DNA from: Polyangiaceae bacterium
GTDB taxonomy: Bacteria > Myxococcota_A > Polyangia > Polyangiales > Polyangiaceae
Length of the DNA: 64,000 bases
Reading direction: 5' to 3'
NCBI GenBank assembly: GCA_016933275.1
Contig: JAFGBI010000126.1
Span: 58,803 to 122,802 of the forward strand
The translations under genes and the position numbers were made by a program. Positions 47,646 to 57,190 of this stretch are shown piece after piece. The notes beneath the pieces are model-generated. The model was not told where the DNA came from. It made no database searches and saw only the letters and a program-made list of their open reading frames with translations. Within the stretch, counting starts at the first letter, position 1; each line of letters begins with the position of its first letter.

Positions 47646-50600
47646 CTATCGCTGGAGCTCGAACCGGAGAGTCAGCGTCGTCCCTACCTCGGGCGCGCTC
47701 TCGACCTCGATGGTTCCCCCTAGCTGCTCTACGGTTCGGCGCAACGAGCCGAGGCCCACCCCGCGACCAGAGGTGGGCGTCGCCGCCTCGAGGGTGGTGA
47801 CCCGCTCGGCGAACAGCGCCTCCTGAAGGTCCTTCGGGGTGGCCACCGGGATCCCGATCTCTGCCGCCCTTCCAGCGACTCGCTGCCAATCGATCCCCGG
47901 GCCGTTGTCCGATACACGCATTTCCAACGTGGACCCGTGCCTGGTGGCCGAGAGCTCGATGCGGGGCATCCTTCGTCCGGGTCTCGTGTCTTGGGGCATA
48001 GGAATGCCGTGGTCCACCGCGTTCCGCACGGCGTGGACGAGATCGCTCCAGAGCGGTTCCCAGCGGTGCGGATCCAACCGCAGATCGTCCGCCCTCACCA
48101 AGACTTCGACCTTTCCCTTGTCGAGCCGCTCGGCCAGGGCTCGTGCGCTTTCGGCCAGACGTTCCAGACGCCGACGCACCGGTTCGTGGAGGAGGCTCCG
48201 GATGTCGGCGGCGAGGTCCGTTGTCACGGCTGCGCGAGCGGCCCGCTCCGAGAGCTCGCGGATCGCTTCGCGCGGGACGGCGATCTCGTCGCCGCGCTGA
48301 GCCTGCAACGACTCGACGACTTCGGCGACCCGGTTCCAGGCGTCGCGGAGGCGCCGCGACTGGTGGTGGCTGAGCAGGAGCTCGGGACGTTCGCCAAGCT
48401 CGTCTTCGAGCGTGTGGCACATGGCAGCCATCCGGTGTAGCCCCATCACGGCGCAGTTGCCCTTCAGCGTGTGCAGCAGCCGGCGCACGACGACCGGATC
48501 CCGCTCCTGCTGGCCGGCGTCGTCCGTGAGGTTGCCGACCATGCGCTGCGCATCGCGGAAGAACTGGTCGACGCCATTGGGATCCCGGAGCATGCGCTGG
48601 AAGACCTCCAGGGACTCTTGCTGCTGCGCCTCGGCCTCGCGTTTGGCCACTTCCGCCGTGGCATCGGTCACGACCACGACCATGCTGTCGATGCAGTCGG
48701 GACCCGCATCGGGGTTCTGGACCGGGACATACTCGAACCGCAGGTGCCGGGGTCCGATGACCCATTGGCGCGGCAAGAGGTCGATCGTCACCTCGAGCGG
48801 CAGCACCGCGGCGACCACCTGGTCCCAGGCCAGCCCGAAGAGCTGTCCGAGCGCGGGGGCGCTCCGCGCCAGGTAGGCCGCGAAAGGAACCGGCCCCGGC
48901 CACTCACCGAGGAGCCGATCGATCGCCTTCGACCGGCCCTGGGCCATTACCCCAGACCGGTTCAAGGTGACGAAGCCCTGCTGGACGTTGTCGAGGACAA
49001 TGCGCATGTCGCGGTAGGCACTTTCGATCGCACGATAGGTCTCCGTCAGCAGCCGCTCTGACGTTTCTATGGCGTCCTCCGCCGTCGCGAGACCGCGGAG
49101 CGCTCGATGTAGGCGCCGCTCCAGCAGGGTACGCTCGACCCGGGCGAGGCTATCCCGCATCGCGCCCGCTACCAGGAAGCGGAGCTCGACCGCCACTAGG
49201 GGCAACCGTCCGTATCCAGCGATCCGGTCGGGGGAAACGCCCACCCGCGCCGGATGCCATTCGGGCTCACCCTCCACCAGAACGACCACCACCAGCGCTG
49301 GATTGAGGTCGAGCCAGGGACCGATGAGACCGAGCTGGCGCTCCTCGAGCACCACCACCTGCGCGTACTCGGCCTCCACCAGGCCGTTCGCCTCTGACGG
49401 CGCACGTATCCACTCGCACACGTCGGCGCCCTCCGCTATCGCCTCCACGCAGGCGGTGGCAACCTCCTGCCGATCCGTGAGGACCAGGACCCGGCGTTGT
49501 GCCTCCGGCGGTCTCGGGGCTGCCGACCGGTCTTCGCGGGCCGCGACGCTGGGGATGCCCTCGGCCAGCATTCCATCCGGGCTCGGCGGGCAGTCGCCGA
49601 GGAGACAGAGGCAGAACGTGCAATTGTGGTACAGGCACCGCTGCGCTGGCGGTGCGTATTCACCCGCTGCATAAAGCCCCAGGATGGGAACCTCGTTGCC
49701 GAGCACGCGCCGAACGGAGGCGAGCTCCTGTTCGACCCGTGTCCCCAGCATCGTGCGCCGGCTGATGCAGGATACGACCAGCGCTGCTCTCAGGCGATCA
49801 CGGCCGAGTCGGTCGAGCGCCAGCCGCGTCGCGGCCTCGGACGAGTTCAGGATGTCCGCTCGGTTTCCGCGCGTGAGGCGGACTCGGCAACCGGCGGGAA
49901 CGGGGGCGGTCAAGGCGATACCGCCGTCCGCAGCCGCGCCCCGAGCGGCTCGCAGCACGAGGTGTCCGTCGGTGACGAACCCAAGGGGAAACGCAGTCGG
50001 CTGTCCATCGCCCAGGTAGCGCGCGTAGAAATCGATGGCGGGTTCCCCGTCGATCTCGTAGACGATGCTGCCCTCGGTCCGTCCGAGCTCGACCTCTACC
50101 CCGAGCGGTTGCCAACCATGGGCGACGCCGAAAGAGGTCGAGAACTCGCCGGCCAGAATCCCGAGCGGGACCGCGTGTTGATACACCTGACCCGCTGCGT
50201 ACTGGAAACCCAGGCTGAACGCCGGATCGCTGATCGGCAGGTGGCGATTCCCCGAGCAGCACCCACCGAACAGCGGAAAACCGTCCCCGAGCACGCTCTG
50301 GATCCCGAGCAGCGGCTGCTCGTTGGCGCGCATCTCGGCAAGGAAGAGGCCAAGCCGCCCGGGGCCATCCCTGCGGAGGTCGGTGGCGCAGCGGGCCGCC
50401 ACCTTTCCTGCCGAGGACGGCTCCTGGTCGCTCCTTTTGCCTGTGCCCAGGGCGATCTCCACACCAGGGAGTTCGAGCGCCATCAGGGCCACGGAGTCGT
50501 CCCGTAGGCCATGCTCGGTCAGCTCTCCGAATGACGAGCCGCCGAGGAGGGGGACTTCACCGACCACCGCCCGGATGCCCTCCAGCAGGCGTGTCTGGTC

Positions 50601-50732
50601 ATGTGTCACCGCGCCGAAGGCCAACACGAGGTCGGGTCGGACGATCTTGCGCAGCGCCATCCGGGCCGCGTCATGGCCCGCCTGGAAGGAGTCTCGTCGG
50701 ATGCTGAACCCGGTGGATGCGCGGACTGGCAT
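47646..50732 (-). CDS. FIST-PAS-HPt-CheA-type sensor histidine kinase
   Basis: ATG at 50732 has AGGAG seven bases upstream. The 1,028-residue product starts with FIST_N and FIST_C domains (about 1-390), a putative small-ligand sensor, with a Cys-rich CLYHNCTFCLCLLGDC near their end. A receiver-like region without a clear Asp follows (to about 520), then a coiled coil and a PAS-like domain (about 560-700). The HPt domain has HTLKGNCAVMG, phospho-His near 754. A CheA-like ATPase ends the protein: N-box HAVRNAVDHGI near 904, DNGPG near 943, GRGVGLGS near 990. No membrane helix and no CheW domain are seen, so it is a soluble kinase. Confidence 0.9.
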   Translation of the reverse strand: MPVRASTGFSIRRDSFQAGHDAARMALRKIVRPDLVLAFGAVTHDQTRLLEGIRAVVGEVPLLGGSSFGELTEHGLRDDSVALMALELPGVEIALGTGKRSDQEPSSAGKVAARCATDLRRDGPGRLGLFLAEMRANEQPLLGIQSVLGDGFPLFGGCCSGNRHLPISDPAFSLGFQYAAGQVYQHAVPLGILAGEFSTSFGVAHGWQPLGVEVELGRTEGSIVYEIDGEPAIDFYARYLGDGQPTAFPLGFVTDGHLVLRAARGAAADGGIALTAPVPAGCRVRLTRGNRADILNSSEAATRLALDRLGRDRLRAALVVSCISRRTMLGTRVEQELASVRRVLGNEVPILGLYAAGEYAPPAQRCLYHNCTFCLCLLGDCPPSPDGMLAEGIPSVAAREDRSAAPRPPEAQRRVLVLTDRQEVATACVEAIAEGADVCEWIRAPSEANGLVEAEYAQVVVLEERQLGLIGPWLDLNPALVVVVLVEGEPEWHPARVGVSPDRIAGYGRLPLVAVELRFLVAGAMRDSLARVERTLLERRLHRALRGLATAEDAIETSERLLTETYRAIESAYRDMRIVLDNVQQGFVTLNRSGVMAQGRSKAIDRLLGEWPGPVPFAAYLARSAPALGQLFGLAWDQVVAAVLPLEVTIDLLPRQWVIGPRHLRFEYVPVQNPDAGPDCIDSMVVVVTDATAEVAKREAEAQQQESLEVFQRMLRDPNGVDQFFRDAQRMVGNLTDDAGQQERDPVVVRRLLHTLKGNCAVMGLHRMAAMCHTLEDELGERPELLLSHHQSRRLRDAWNRVAEVVESLQAQRGDEIAVPREAIRELSERAARAAVTTDLAADIRSLLHEPVRRRLERLAESARALAERLDKGKVEVLVRADDLRLDPHRWEPLWSDLVHAVRNAVDHGIPMPQDTRPGRRMPRIELSATRHGSTLEMRVSDNGPGIDWQRVAGRAAEIGIPVATPKDLQEALFAERVTTLEAATPTSGRGVGLGSLRRTVEQLGGTIEVESAPEVGTTLTLRFELQR

Positions 50733-50847
50733 ACGCGTGCTCCTGGGGAGACCGGCCGGATGGGAACGAAGGGGCGAGAACCTCGTTGGTCGTGATCGCG
50801 GCGGCGACCGGACCGTCGATTGGGTCCAGCCGCCGCCCGCGGTGCCG

Positions 50848-52800
50848 TCATGGGACGGAACGCGCGAAAACGCCTGCCTGGCGCATGGTCTGGAGGATGT
50901 TCTTGGGTTCGACGCAGTCGCCAATCGTGTAGACCGGCCGTCCCTTACCCGACAGCGCTTCCGCCAGGGTGGTTTCTCCGACTCGACCCGTGGCGATCAC
51001 GACGGTGTCGGCGGCGAGACTCATCTCCTGCCCATCTCGCCCCACGATGGTGGCTCCAGAGCCGGAGATCGCCTTCACCGTTGCCTCCGTGTGGATCTTC
51101 ACCTTCGCTTCGGTCAAATACCCTTGCATCACGAGCATTCGCCCAAGGTAGTTATACGGTGGGTTCGCCACCGAGGCGGAGGAGGACACCAAGGTGACCT
51201 CCTTGCCGGATCGGGCCAAGGACAGCGCGATCTCGGCGCCATAGTCGCCGCCGAGCACCACGACTCGCGCGCCTGGTTTGGCCGAGCAGTTCAGGTACGC
51301 ATCGGCCGTGACGACGTTGGGACCATCGATGCCGGGCACCGAGGGCAGGTCAGGGCGAGAGCCAGTCGCGAGCACGACGACATCGGGGTTGGCGGCGTCG
51401 ACGGTATCCTTGGTCACCTCCTGGCTCAAGTGGACCTTCACTCCTAGCGCGTCGAGCTCCGTCTGGAGCGCATCGACGATGCGCCAGAGCTCGGAGGTGG
51501 ACAAGTGGGGCACGGCGACGGCGAGTCGGAGCACGCCGCCCAGCTTCTCTTCCTTCTCGTACAGCGTCACCTGGTGACCGCGCAGCGTCAGGACCCGCGC
51601 CGCCTCCATGCCCGCGATCCCACCACCCACGACCATGATCCTCTTGGGCTGCGCGGTCCTGTCGAGGCGTCGGTCGGCGGGCTCCTGGCCGAACTCGAAG
51701 TTCATGGCGCATTGCAGGCCGACCTGCGCGAGCAGCCTCTCCGTGCAGCCGAGGTCACAGGCGATGCAGCGGCGGATCTCGTCTTCTCGACCTTCCAGCG
51801 CCTTGCGCGCGAAATCGTGGTCCGCGAGCGCCTGGCGTCCGAAGGCGACGATGTCGACCTCGCCATCCTGGACCAGCTTCGCCGCGAGCTTGGGATCGTT
51901 GATCCTGCCAATCCCGGAGACCGGAATGCTGACTACGCTCTTCACCTGCTTGGCAAGGTCCACGAGGTACGCCTTCTTGAAGTAGAGCGGGGGTACCCAG
52001 TGTACGAGGGTTTCGAAGGCCCCCGCGCTGACGTCGAGCCAGTGGATGCCCGCTCGCTCGAGGCCTGGCGCGAGGTTCTTCGTGAAATCGTCGATCGTGA
52101 TCCCCTGGTCACCGATGAACTCGTCGGCACTGACCCGGAGGCCCAACGGAAAATCCTCGCCGACGACCGCCTTGACCTTCCGGATCACCTCCGTCACGTA
52201 GGCAAGGCGATCACCATACCGATCTTGGCGGTGGTTCGTGTGGGGAGAGAGGAACTGCTGGAGCAGGAACCCGTGCGCGGCGTGGAGCTGCACCGAATCG
52301 AATCCGGCCTCTTTGGCGCGACCGGCGGCCGACGCGAACGCATCCGCAAGCTCATCGCATTCCTTGAGCGTGAGCTCCCGTGGCGGTTCGCTGCCCGGCG
52401 GCCACGCCGCCGTCGAGGAGGGTGCCATCGGATGCACGCCTCCGTTGAATCGAGGGTTGGCCTGTCGCCCGCCGTGCATGATCTGGATGCACGACCGCGC
52501 TCCTCCGTCGCGAATGGCCTCTGCGAGCTCGTTCAGGCCGGCGATCTGCTGGTCCTTGTAGGCTCCGAGCATCCTTGTGAAGAGTCGCCCGTCGTAGCGG
52601 ACGCTGGTCGCTTCGACGCACACCAGGCCCCAGCCGCCCTTGGCACGCTGGCGGTAGATGTCGACGAGCCGGGGGGTGACATTGCCATCTTCGGTGGCGT
52701 AGAGACTGACCATCGGCGCCGAGTAGAGGCGGTTTTTAACCTTCATGCTCGCGATGCGGATGGGATCGGAGAGGCTGGGCTTCAATGAGCTTTCGGTCAT
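50848..52800 (-). CDS. Old Yellow Enzyme / 2,4-dienoyl-CoA reductase-like FMN-FeS-FAD oxidoreductase
   Basis: ATG at 52800 gives 650 residues, the usual length of the FadH/trimethylamine dehydrogenase group. An N-terminal FMN barrel has YSAPMVSLYATEDG, IQIMHGGRQAN, and HAAHGFLLQQFLSP followed by RYGD. The 4Fe-4S motif is CIACDLGC plus a Cys eleven residues on. The C-terminal FAD/NAD half has VVGGGIAGMEAARVL, LATGSRPDLPSVPG, VVLGGDYGAEIALSL and the closing TIGDCVEPKNILQTMRQAG. Such enzymes pass NAD(P)H electrons through FAD and FeS to FMN to reduce activated C=C bonds. The substrate is unknown. Confidence 0.94.
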   Translation of the reverse strand: MTESSLKPSLSDPIRIASMKVKNRLYSAPMVSLYATEDGNVTPRLVDIYRQRAKGGWGLVCVEATSVRYDGRLFTRMLGAYKDQQIAGLNELAEAIRDGGARSCIQIMHGGRQANPRFNGGVHPMAPSSTAAWPPGSEPPRELTLKECDELADAFASAAGRAKEAGFDSVQLHAAHGFLLQQFLSPHTNHRQDRYGDRLAYVTEVIRKVKAVVGEDFPLGLRVSADEFIGDQGITIDDFTKNLAPGLERAGIHWLDVSAGAFETLVHWVPPLYFKKAYLVDLAKQVKSVVSIPVSGIGRINDPKLAAKLVQDGEVDIVAFGRQALADHDFARKALEGREDEIRRCIACDLGCTERLLAQVGLQCAMNFEFGQEPADRRLDRTAQPKRIMVVGGGIAGMEAARVLTLRGHQVTLYEKEEKLGGVLRLAVAVPHLSTSELWRIVDALQTELDALGVKVHLSQEVTKDTVDAANPDVVVLATGSRPDLPSVPGIDGPNVVTADAYLNCSAKPGARVVVLGGDYGAEIALSLARSGKEVTLVSSSASVANPPYNYLGRMLVMQGYLTEAKVKIHTEATVKAISGSGATIVGRDGQEMSLAADTVVIATGRVGETTLAEALSGKGRPVYTIGDCVEPKNILQTMRQAGVFARSVP

Positions 52801-53306
52801 GGCATCTCGCTCGTCACGGGGTGGATGGGGGAGGTCATGGGCGAAGAAGGAATTGGGGGTACCGCGAGAGAAGGGTCCGCCTCGATCGGAGCCGTCCGTC
52901 TCCCGTCGTTCCTCGCCGGAGAGGTTATCGGAGCCGTGCCTTCGTCTCAACTGGGAAGCCACGGGCTGGCGCTCGACCAACGATGCGAATCAGAATCCGT
53001 CGGGTGTCCTCGCCCGTGGGCATGGCGCCGCACCATCGGCACAGGAGCCCGAGCCTTGGCGTTCCTGACGGATGCCGCCGTCGCTGTAGGTCGAAGTGGT
53101 CTCTTGGCGGTGCGATTTTGACTCGGCCTGGCCGGGAATCTCCCGGGCTCTTCGCGACAGTCAGCCGTCGGCAGGCGGCTCTTCCGCGTCTCGCCCGAGC
53201 GTTGCCTGTTGATGGCCTGCGAGGTCCCGGCTCCCTCGGGTCGGGGATGCCGGGGACCGGCTCGCCCCGGGTCTCCCGTGGGCAGGCAACGGAGGCAGCG
53301 CGGCCG

Positions 53307-53466
53307 CTAGAGCACCGATCAGGTTGCCAACAGCAACGGCAGCGCTGGAAACGCGTTCGTGCGAGGCGAGGACGCGTTTCCAGCGCTGCCTCGGGAGAGG
53401 TCTGCTGCCGGTTCGGTGCTCTAGGTTGTTGATTTGACACAGCAATCAGCCTGATTGCTGCTCTAG
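53307..53466 (+). repeat. Palindromic repeat A+B, best-preserved copy
   Basis: The 160-bp element is bounded by CTAG at 53307 and 53463, with another CTAG at the A/B junction. Inner arms 53338-53356 and 53372-53390 are a perfect 19-bp inverted repeat around a 15-base loop; the outer 12-bp ends ctagagcaccga/tcggtgctctag also pair. It sits in a 750-bp gap between two minus-strand oxidoreductase genes with no other content seen. Confidence 0.96.
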
Positions 53467-53547
53467 GCCCCTCCGACCCAGGTACCGCCGCAAGATCGCG
53501 CCGGAGCGCGTTGGTCTCCACCGGACGAGGAGTGTCGCGATGGCGAG

Positions 53548-54333
53548 TCAGTCGCCCTGTGCCCGACGGTGCGTCTTGTGCACGGCGGCCTGATCGACGG
53601 GCAGGATGAGGATTTCGTCGATGCAGACATGATGCGGACGACTCGCCACCCAGACGATCGCCTCGGCCACATCCTCCGCCGTGAGCGGACGCATGCCTTC
53701 GTAGACCTTCCTCGCTCGCTCGACGTCGCCCTTGAAGCGCACGAGGGAGAACTCGGTTTCGGCGAGGCCTGGGTCGATCGTGCCAACTCGGATCCCCGTT
53801 CCGCTCAATTCCAGGCGGAGCGTCCGGGTGACCTGGAGCTCACCGGCCTTGGCGGCGCAGTAGGCCGCACCGCCTTCGTAGGCTTGGCGCCCCGCGATCG
53901 AGCCGACGTTGATGATCGCGGCGCCCGCATCGCGACGCAGGAGCGGCAGGACCGCGCGTGTCATGCGCAGCAGGCCGAAGAGGTTGGTTCCGATGGTCGC
54001 CTCCCAATCGGGGTCCCACCCCTCGGCCACCGAGCTCAGTCCGTGGGCCCCGCCTGCGTTGTTCACGAGGACATCCACGCTCTCCGTCTGCCCGCGCGCC
54101 CAATCCACGAAGGAAGCCACGCTCGTTGTGCTCGTCACATCCAATGGGTGGACGAGGGCGCAGGGTGAGCCGGCCCGCCGTGCCGCCTCGGCGGTCTGGT
54201 CGAGACGATCGACGCGGCGTGCCCCCAGCAGTAGCTTCGCACCCTCGGCGCCAAACGCCTGTGCCGCCGCCGCCCCGATGCCGCTCGAGGCGCCAGAGAT
54301 GAGCACCCATCGTCCGCCTAGTCGTGATGGCAT
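53548..54333 (-). CDS. Short-chain dehydrogenase/reductase (SDR), YdfG-like
   Basis: ATG at 54333 gives 261 residues, the classical SDR size. Motifs are TGxxxGIG-type SGASSGIGAAAA, NNAGG, catalytic Ser in NVGSIAG, and YCAAK for the Tyr/Lys pair. The C-terminal part (LTAEDVAEAIVWVASRPHHVCIDEILI) is typical of the YdfG/serine 3-dehydrogenase group that reduces 3-hydroxy acids or ketones with NADP. It is the only gene between two repeat copies, and its link to the flavin reductase downstream is not established. Confidence 0.93.
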   Translation of the reverse strand: MPSRLGGRWVLISGASSGIGAAAAQAFGAEGAKLLLGARRVDRLDQTAEAARRAGSPCALVHPLDVTSTTSVASFVDWARGQTESVDVLVNNAGGAHGLSSVAEGWDPDWEATIGTNLFGLLRMTRAVLPLLRRDAGAAIINVGSIAGRQAYEGGAAYCAAKAGELQVTRTLRLELSGTGIRVGTIDPGLAETEFSLVRFKGDVERARKVYEGMRPLTAEDVAEAIVWVASRPHHVCIDEILILPVDQAAVHKTHRRAQGD

Positions 54334-55390
54334 TGGGGGACGATAGCCCAAGTTTGCCCCCAGTGAGGACGAACGAGTCGAACGCGCGTTTCGTCTCGCG
54401 TTTCCTGGGGGGCTGGCAATACGGGAGCTTGTTGGACTCTTCCGTGGCGCCGTCGTCGAGAGGGAAGGGGCGCGTCTCGAGCAGCTGGTCCAGCCCGAAA
54501 TCGACGGACCCGCCCAGCTCGTTCACACCGAGCGCTTCGGGTCGGGGACCTGTCGGGGCAGGTTCGCGGAGCCCTGATCCCGTCCACGGGAAGGGCCGAG
54601 CGCGGTCACTGGTGGCGGATTTCGCCAGCTTCGGGTGTCGCGTCCATGCGGCGGAGCAAGGGTGGCCGACGCGTCGAAGGGTTCGGCCGCCGAGACTTTT
54701 TTCGTCGAGGTTCCGCTTCGCGAAATACGGGAGCCTCCTTCGCCACATGAAAGGGTCGGCGCGGTCTTCGTGTCCGGGAAGCAGGTGCGCGGTGGCAGAT
54801 CCATGGGCCGTCTTCGTCGTAGCCAATCACACCCGCATGGAGATCCTCGTCCAAGCCGCGCCCGTGGTGCCGGCGATGGGACCGGACTCCGATGACACCC
54901 CGCCGACCTTGTCGTCCTGCCCCGAGCGGCGCTTCGTCGGCGCGGACCTCTGCGCGCACTGGGAATTCTCCCAGGACCGGATGATGGTCATGGGAACCGC
55001 GCCGGCCGGCGAGGCAGCCGAAGCAGGATGCCAAGCCGAGCGCCTTCGGGGCGATCCGGAATCCTTGGCGTCCGCCTGTCCGGGCGCGTCGGTGCTGCTG
55101 GCGGGGGGGTACCGCGTGCTTGCGGGCGACGCTCTCCGGACAGCAGCCAGCGACTGCTGAGCCGCTCAGCATTCCTTCCCACTGGTGGTCTGCTCCGGGG
55201 TCATTCGGCCAGGCGTGCCGAGCCTGGCGCCCGTCGCGGTCAGGGTGACCGCTTGGTGGTCGCGCGCGATGCCGACATCCGCGATCGTGGGGACGCTCTC
55301 CGGCGTCGCTCGGCTCCGCGGCGCGGGACGCTGCCGCGGGATTGGCCGGTGGCGGCCGCATCGACCGGTTTCCTCGCCCCCGGCGCGGGA
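54334..55390. other. Intergenic, no supported gene
   Basis: About 1 kb upstream of the SDR gene. Open frames exist on both strands, but their codon choice and low-complexity Arg/Ser/Pro content give no support. The stretch contains aatacgggagc twice (near 54418 and 54724) in the same orientation, of unknown meaning. Confidence 0.45.
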
Positions 55391-55430
55391 CAGGCCCAGA
55401 GCCCAAGCACGGTGGCGGATCGTGCCCGCG

Positions 55431-55591
55431 CTAGAGCACCGATCAGGGTGCCGACAGCAACGGCAGCGCTGGAAAAAGCGTTGGTGCTAGGCGAGGACGC
55501 ATCTCCAGCGCTGCCTCTGGAGAGGTGTGCTGCCGGTTCGGTGCTCTAGGTCGTTGATTGGACGCAGCGATCAACCTGATTGCTGCTCTAG
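55431..55591 (+). repeat. Palindromic repeat A+B, followed by module C
   Basis: Bounded by CTAG at both ends, with the A hairpin partly decayed (ggaaaaagcg). A 41-bp upstream flank (55391-55431) is shared with the copy at 32782, differing at about seven positions. Confidence 0.93.
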
Positions 55592-55750
55592 GCTTCTCTT
55601 TGGCAGGGGAGGCGAGCCCTCCCCTGCATCGTCCACGACCCGCGGCCTGCCCCTCCTCGCCGCTTGATGAGCGGCGGGCGGCTCCGGCGCCGATTCGCTG
55701 CGGTCCAAGAATCCGCGCGTGACGCGCGGATCTTCAGACCCAGTAGATCA
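55592..55750 (-). repeat. Repeat module C, copy 2
   Basis: Matches 32943-33101. Clear hairpins are gcaggggagg/cctcccctgc and atccgcgc/gcgcggat. Its right edge, tagatca, contains the TGA stop codon of the BtuG-like gene. Confidence 0.88.
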
Positions 55751-57190
55751 GAAGGTCCCCACCCAGCGCGGCGGCAACCCAACGCCGTCGTCGATCTCGA
55801 TCATCGTCTTCTCACCGAGCCCGGCGTCGTCGACCGTGAAGTGGTGTACGACCCCGCCCTCGCGGCCGGCGTCAGCGGCCATGCAGACGCCGCAAACCGG
55901 ATCACAGCGCACGTCGCCGAGCGTGAAAGGGGCGCTTGCAGAGCGGAGGAGCACATGGTGCTCACCCGACTCGAGATCGAGCTCGAGGAGCGCGTCGTCC
56001 GCGGCCGGTCCGGCGGCGTCCGCGAAGCGGCCGAGGGTGGTGAAGACGAGGTGCGACCGGCTCGCGTAGCTCACCGACATGCCCACGGGATCCCCGCCGA
56101 GCTCCTCGGCGCTGGTGCGGGCGAGCTCGGCGAGGGGGGATGTGGTACGGACGCGGACGAGGGCGGAGGTGTCGAGATCGGGGGTGCCGTCTCCGCCCCA
56201 CTCACCGGAGCAGGCGAGGCTGAGCTCGCTCGCGTCGGGCGACATCGCCAGCCCCGAGCATCCGTGGATGCCGTCGAGCACGAGCACTTCGTCGATGGAA
56301 TCCGTCCGCCCGTCGACGGCCACGATCCGCGCCATGGCGGAGGTCGTGTAGTCGGCGGAGTAGCCGGCGAGGAGCACGAGGACGCGCTCCCCGACACGGA
56401 CCGCCCGATCGGGGTGGGGCAAATACCCCGCTGGCTCGTCCGCGAGTGCCGCCGAGAGGTCGATGCGTCCCGTGATGGCCGGTACTGACGGATCCACGAC
56501 CAGCAGGTCCCCTCCGGCGTCGAAGGGCTCGGCGCCCGGCGCGGGGTTGGACTCGAAGCGCGTCACATAGGCACGGTTCGGCGCCAGCGCCACGTAGTCG
56601 TGGGGATTCGCCATGAACCCGGTGGCGACGGCGAGCTGTCCCGACACGCGTGTGGTCTCGAGATCGACCCAGGTGAGGACGCTCGCGGGGTAGCGATCGA
56701 TGAGGACCAGGTTGTCGCCTCCCGCGCGCTCGGTGGGGAGGACGACGTCGCCGCCGAGCGCCGCGGAGAGCTCGGGTGCGACGCTCCCCGACGAGATGAG
56801 CAACGGAGTCAGGCCCCCGCCCGCTCGATCGAGCAAGGCGACGCTGGCCGACTGATAGTCGGAATTGACGACGGCGAATCCGCGGGTGCATTCCGCTTCG
56901 GTCGCGGCTTCCCCTTGCTCAGTGGCACCGGCGCCGCCCGCCGGCGTGAGTCCATTCCGCCCCGGATCCCGCACCGGCACATCGCACGCCGTGACCATCC
57001 CGATCGCGATTCCGATCCAGATCCTGAAGCGGCGCTCGATCCCGCTGGCACGGATCACGGCCAGGCGGACCGCGACGGCGGACAGGATGCCGCGATCGAC
57101 CCCGCTCGCGCGCTCGGTCGCCACGAGGCGGCGTCCCGCGCGTCCAGGCGCGGTCCCTCCCCGCCCACAACTCAGAGTCCCATCCTTCAT
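55748..57190 (-). CDS. BtuG-like surface beta-propeller lipoprotein
   Basis: ATG overlaps the TGA of the receptor gene by four bases (ATGA), so translation is coupled; GTG at 57058 would place the signal peptide nearer the N-terminus. The 480-residue product has the lipobox GMVTAC near residue 69 from the longer start, then YncE-like propeller blades (FAVVNSDYQSASVALLD, PNRAYVTRFE, LLVVDPSVPAITGRIDLS, GLAMSPDASELSLACSG). In Bacteroides, BtuG is such a lipoprotein, sits over BtuB and captures cobalamin. The same operon order and the riboswitch upstream support that role here. The stop is in module C. Confidence 0.82.
   Translation of the reverse strand: MKDGTLSCGRGGTAPGRAGRRLVATERASGVDRGILSAVAVRLAVIRASGIERRFRIWIGIAIGMVTACDVPVRDPGRNGLTPAGGAGATEQGEAATEAECTRGFAVVNSDYQSASVALLDRAGGGLTPLLISSGSVAPELSAALGGDVVLPTERAGGDNLVLIDRYPASVLTWVDLETTRVSGQLAVATGFMANPHDYVALAPNRAYVTRFESNPAPGAEPFDAGGDLLVVDPSVPAITGRIDLSAALADEPAGYLPHPDRAVRVGERVLVLLAGYSADYTTSAMARIVAVDGRTDSIDEVLVLDGIHGCSGLAMSPDASELSLACSGEWGGDGTPDLDTSALVRVRTTSPLAELARTSAEELGGDPVGMSVSYASRSHLVFTTLGRFADAAGPAADDALLELDLESGEHHVLLRSASAPFTLGDVRCDPVCGVCMAADAGREGGVVHHFTVDDAGLGEKTMIEIDDGVGLPPRWVGTF

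Noticed and set aside
54324..55160. 278-codon plus-strand open frame upstream of the SDR gene
   Set aside because: Arg/Ser/Pro-rich, no motif, no ribosome-binding site, and it overlaps the SDR start on the other strand.
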